Made by a program: the position numbers and the translations under genes
Shown: positions 62,887-64,000 of the stretch, one piece after another
Layout of the letters: each line of letters opens with the position of its first letter
How positions within the stretch are numbered: the first letter of the stretch is position 1
Source of the DNA: Alteromonas gilva
GTDB taxonomy: Bacteria > Pseudomonadota > Gammaproteobacteria > Enterobacterales > Alteromonadaceae
Assembly: GCF_028595265.1 (NCBI RefSeq)
Contig: NZ_JAQQXP010000001.1
Location: forward strand, 2,976,001-3,040,000
DNA: 64,000 nucleotides
Direction of reading: 5' to 3'
The notes under the pieces: model-generated
What the model saw: the letters and a program-made list of their open reading frames with translations, nothing else
Database searches by the model: none
Told to the model about the DNA's origin: nothing

Positions 62887-62915
62887 ATTCTAGATATCAC
62901 ACCCATTTATGTCAA
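62887..62915 (-). promoter_or_regulatory. Promoter of the tRNA-Ala/tRNA-Glu operon
   Basis: Minus strand: TTGACA, 17 bp, TAGAAT, followed by the GC-rich GCGCCCCGC. The GC discriminator is typical of stringently controlled stable-RNA promoters. The -10 is about 50 bp upstream of tRNA-Ala. Confidence 0.88.
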
Positions 62916-63437
62916 CGCTTTTTTTATGAATTTTCTCTGTTTGCTATAAAATTAAGCGGCCTGTTTATTCTCTCTACAATTTTCGCTCATTTCGCTCATA
63001 AGTTACAACGGTGTCTCCCTGTAGCAGCCCTTGTGGCCTCACTATACAGACAGTTAACCAAACGCTTGGGCGTAAATCTTTTTCATCTTAACATTCGCTT
63101 CGGCAATAACACGGGTTGTATACGCCGCGTTGTGCAACTGACCACCGGTTAAACGTTAAACAGCCAAATCGGTGCCAGTCGTTATTAATAGATTAACAGC
63201 ATGCGGTTAATGACGATAAGCCAGGCCAATATAATGACGTCATTAACACATAACATTATTAGCAACCATAATTAGCAGCGTTGATAATCACCCGATCCGG
63301 CATGTCCCGCAACCGCAAATGTCACTAACCAGATTGCCAAATTGCCCTGTCAGAGGACAAATTTGCTCGCGGAATAACCACTCAAACAAAAATTAGGCTA
63401 CTTTTCAGCCAAACAGTTATTTTTTTAATTTTTGGTG
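62916..63437. other. Region between divergent tRNA operons
   Basis: About 520 bp, AT-rich, with no supported gene. It includes one long inverted repeat at 63206-63247 and ends at the tRNA-Val promoter. Confidence 0.4.
63206..63247. repeat. 10-bp inverted repeat with 22-bp centre
   Basis: GTTAATGACG (63206-63215) and CGTCATTAAC (63238-63247) are exact reverse complements. Function unknown. Confidence 0.6.
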
Positions 63438-63465
63438 TTGACAGTAGCGCTTCCCTCTCTATAAT
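63438..63465 (+). promoter_or_regulatory. Promoter of the tRNA-Val genes
   Basis: TTGACA, 16 bp, TATAAT, a consensus sigma-70 promoter 38 bp before the first tRNA-Val. Confidence 0.93.
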
Positions 63466-63503
63466 ACGCCTCCACTTGCCAAGCACGGCAAGGCAAAGAA
63501 AGA

Positions 63504-63579
63504 GGACGCTTAGCTCAGTTGGGAGAGCATCGCCCTTACAAGGCGAGGGTCACTGGTTCAAGTCCAGTAGCGTCCACCA
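63504..63579 (+). tRNA. tRNA-Val (UAC), copy 1
   Basis: 76 nt with CCA. GGACGCT/AGCGTCC acceptor, anticodon TAC in loop CTTACAA, T-arm CTGGTTCAAGTCCAG. Confidence 0.97.
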
Positions 63580-63604
63580 CTTCTTATCTTTGCGCAAAAA
63601 ATTA

Positions 63605-63680
63605 GGACGCTTAGCTCAGTTGGGAGAGCATCGCCCTTACAAGGCGAGGGTCACTGGTTCAAGTCCAGTAGCGTCCACCA
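63605..63680 (+). tRNA. tRNA-Val (UAC), copy 2
   Basis: Identical to copy 1, 25 bp downstream, co-transcribed. The flanking base runs after each copy (CACTTCTT) are also shared. Confidence 0.97.
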
Positions 63681-63929
63681 CTTCTTCGATTAAATTCAAA
63701 TCCTTTAAATATTATTATCAGTACTAAACCGTTCACTGGCTCAACAACTTCGTTGCGAGTCACAGCAGACGTCCACTCTTTTTACCAATCAAAAACTACC
63801 CGATGAACTTTGCAACATTAATACGTGTTGCCCACTGTTTTTCGTGACTCCTGAATAAAATCACGTTTTAATAAGTTTTTTACTGTTTTTGCCGATACAG
63901 TTTTCATAGTTCAAACGGACACAGTGGTA

Positions 63930-64000
63930 ATGAATTTCAAGTTAGCCAGACAAACTCGCGTGTTAGTGATTGACGACCAGGTACTCGCTAAAGGGTATCT
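63930..64000 (+). CDS. Response regulator, N-terminus only (runs off the window)
   Basis: The first 23 codons read MNFKLARQTRVLVIDDQVLAKG and then YL. The VLVIDDQ segment is the acidic pocket of a receiver domain. The effector domain is beyond the window. The ATG at 63930 has GTGG upstream, a weak site. Confidence 0.75.
   Translation, partial: MNFKLARQTRVLVIDDQVLAKGY

Noticed and set aside
63476..63727. 83-codon frame over the tRNA-Val genes
   Set aside because: It reads through two tRNA genes; the repetitive peptide is an artefact.

Overview
The window looks like ordinary chromosome from a marine gammaproteobacterium of the Alteromonadales (Alteromonas/Aestuariibacter-like). The reasons are the gene content and order (grpE-dnaK-dnaJ; scpA-scpB-rluB next to a divergent trp operon with a fused trpCF; recN-bamE; ybbA/ybbP beside tesA), the SSS-domain histidine kinase of CrbS/MxtR type, a GlyGly-CTERM protease, several GGDEF/EAL proteins, and tRNA genes close to those of E. 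coli. This placement is inferred from gene content and was not checked by a search. I see no prophage, insertion sequence, CRISPR array or rRNA.

Layout. 1-3.2 kb: the start of a propionyl/acetyl-CoA synthetase gene and a PAS-GGDEF-EAL protein, both on the minus strand. 3.4-8.1 kb: cytochrome c', then the heat-shock chaperones dnaJ, dnaK and grpE (minus), with two heat-shock sigma-factor promoters and three terminators. 8.2-12.3 kb: a CrbS-like transporter-kinase and its convergent CrbR-like LuxR regulator. 12.4-19.2 kb: a TonB receptor divergent from a four-gene operon (GntP-type permease, secreted MetX-like hydrolase, secreted polyhydroxybutyrate depolymerase, 3-hydroxybutyrate dehydrogenase), which reads as a complete route for using extracellular polyhydroxybutyrate. 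19.3-26.9 kb: nadK, a glycosyltransferase, a large subtilisin-like protease with a rhombosortase-type tail, and an unusual response regulator. 27.6-31.2 kb: SOS-controlled recN, bamE, a beta-solenoid lipoprotein and glutathione peroxidase.

31.3-35.1 kb (minus): rluB, scpB, scpA, a Sua5/YciO protein and the PHP-domain nuclease rnm. This block diverges from the trp operon at 35.2-42.3 kb: leader peptide with three Trp codons, attenuator, trpE, trpG, trpD, trpCF, trpB, trpA and a yciI-like gene. 42.5-44.8 kb: a PepSY protein with a PhoP/PhoQ-like two-component pair. 44.9-52.7 kb: PerM-like protein, a TIGR01777 epimerase, two ABC transporter loci and tesA. 52.8-60.5 kb: a 62-residue orphan, a CHASE-PAS-GGDEF-EAL protein, a pair of exported amidohydrolases (one without metal ligands), dusC and a DUF1289 protein. 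60.7-64 kb: an M14-like peptidase, three tandem tRNA-Glu plus tRNA-Ala (minus), two tRNA-Val (plus), and the start of a response regulator that runs off the window.

How parts fit together. The acyl-CoA synthetase, CrbS/CrbR and the polyhydroxybutyrate cluster all concern C2-C4 acids (acetate, propionate, 3-hydroxybutyrate), so the first 19 kb may be a short-chain-acid scavenging neighbourhood. That cluster, with a secreted MetX-like hydrolase of unknown substrate, is the best candidate here for an incompletely described system. Most of the rest is conserved housekeeping DNA.
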